From Cytophagales bacterium (GTDB taxonomy: Bacteria > Bacteroidota > Bacteroidia > Cytophagales > Cyclobacteriaceae): a stretch of DNA of 5,688 nt. Each line of letters starts with the position of its first letter. The stretch's first letter is position 1. Positions 5,673-5,688 of the stretch are shown here, piece after piece. The translations under genes were made by a program, and so were the position numbers. Under the pieces are notes generated by a model. It had not been told where the DNA came from, did not search any database, and saw nothing but the letters and a program-made list of their open reading frames with translations. Location: assembly GCA_020063545.1 (NCBI GenBank), contig JAGUUF010000043.1, positions 1-5,688 of the forward strand, given 5' to 3'.

Positions 5673-5688
5673 GCTGAAAAATAAATAA

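Noticed and set aside
5676..5683. Minus-strand TATTTTTC as a -7 promoter box for the TPR gene
   Set aside because: It has one mismatch to TAnnTTTG, lies only 3 bp from the chosen GTG, and any -33 box would fall outside the window, so it cannot be supported.

Overview
The window (about 47% GC by eye) looks like chromosomal DNA from a member of the Bacteroidota, probably a Cytophagales-type bacterium. Four things point there: a multi-repeat DUF349 protein, a TPR-periplasmic/histidine kinase architecture typical of that phylum, a promoter before a tRNA matching the Bacteroidota pattern (TTTG, 19 bp, TAnnTTTG), and no clear Shine-Dalgarno sequences before the genes. The lineage below phylum is inferred from gene style, not from any search.

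Left part, plus strand: a DUF349-repeat protein enters from beyond the left edge and ends at 1363. Three bases after its stop codon begins a near-consensus promoter for tRNA-Thr(UGU) (1429-1501), which is closed by an intrinsic terminator (1512-1539). After about 120 bp with no gene comes a zinc-dependent, NAD-type medium-chain alcohol/formaldehyde dehydrogenase (1659-2705) with a TTG start. It converges with the next gene across only 18 bp.

Right part, minus strand (transcribed right to left): a signal-peptide plus TPR protein (5672-4740), a membrane histidine kinase module (4694-3741), a 167-bp intergenic stretch rich in small inverted repeats, a four-helix membrane protein of unknown function (3573-3163), and a small exported, possibly lipidated protein of unknown function (3116-2724).

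The most important observation is that the TPR gene and the kinase gene are one continuous reading frame split by a single TAG codon at 4740-4742. Reading across it restores an ordinary 643-codon Bacteroidota TPR sensor kinase: signal peptide, about seven TPRs, coiled coil, transmembrane helix, HisKA, HATPase_c. The same genome segment uses TAG as the normal stop of the dehydrogenase gene, which argues against general TAG reassignment. The likely readings are a recent nonsense mutation (CAG to TAG is the simplest), a sequencing error, or less likely a gene working as two polypeptides or by readthrough. I see no mobile element, CRISPR array, phage gene or clearly new multi-gene system.
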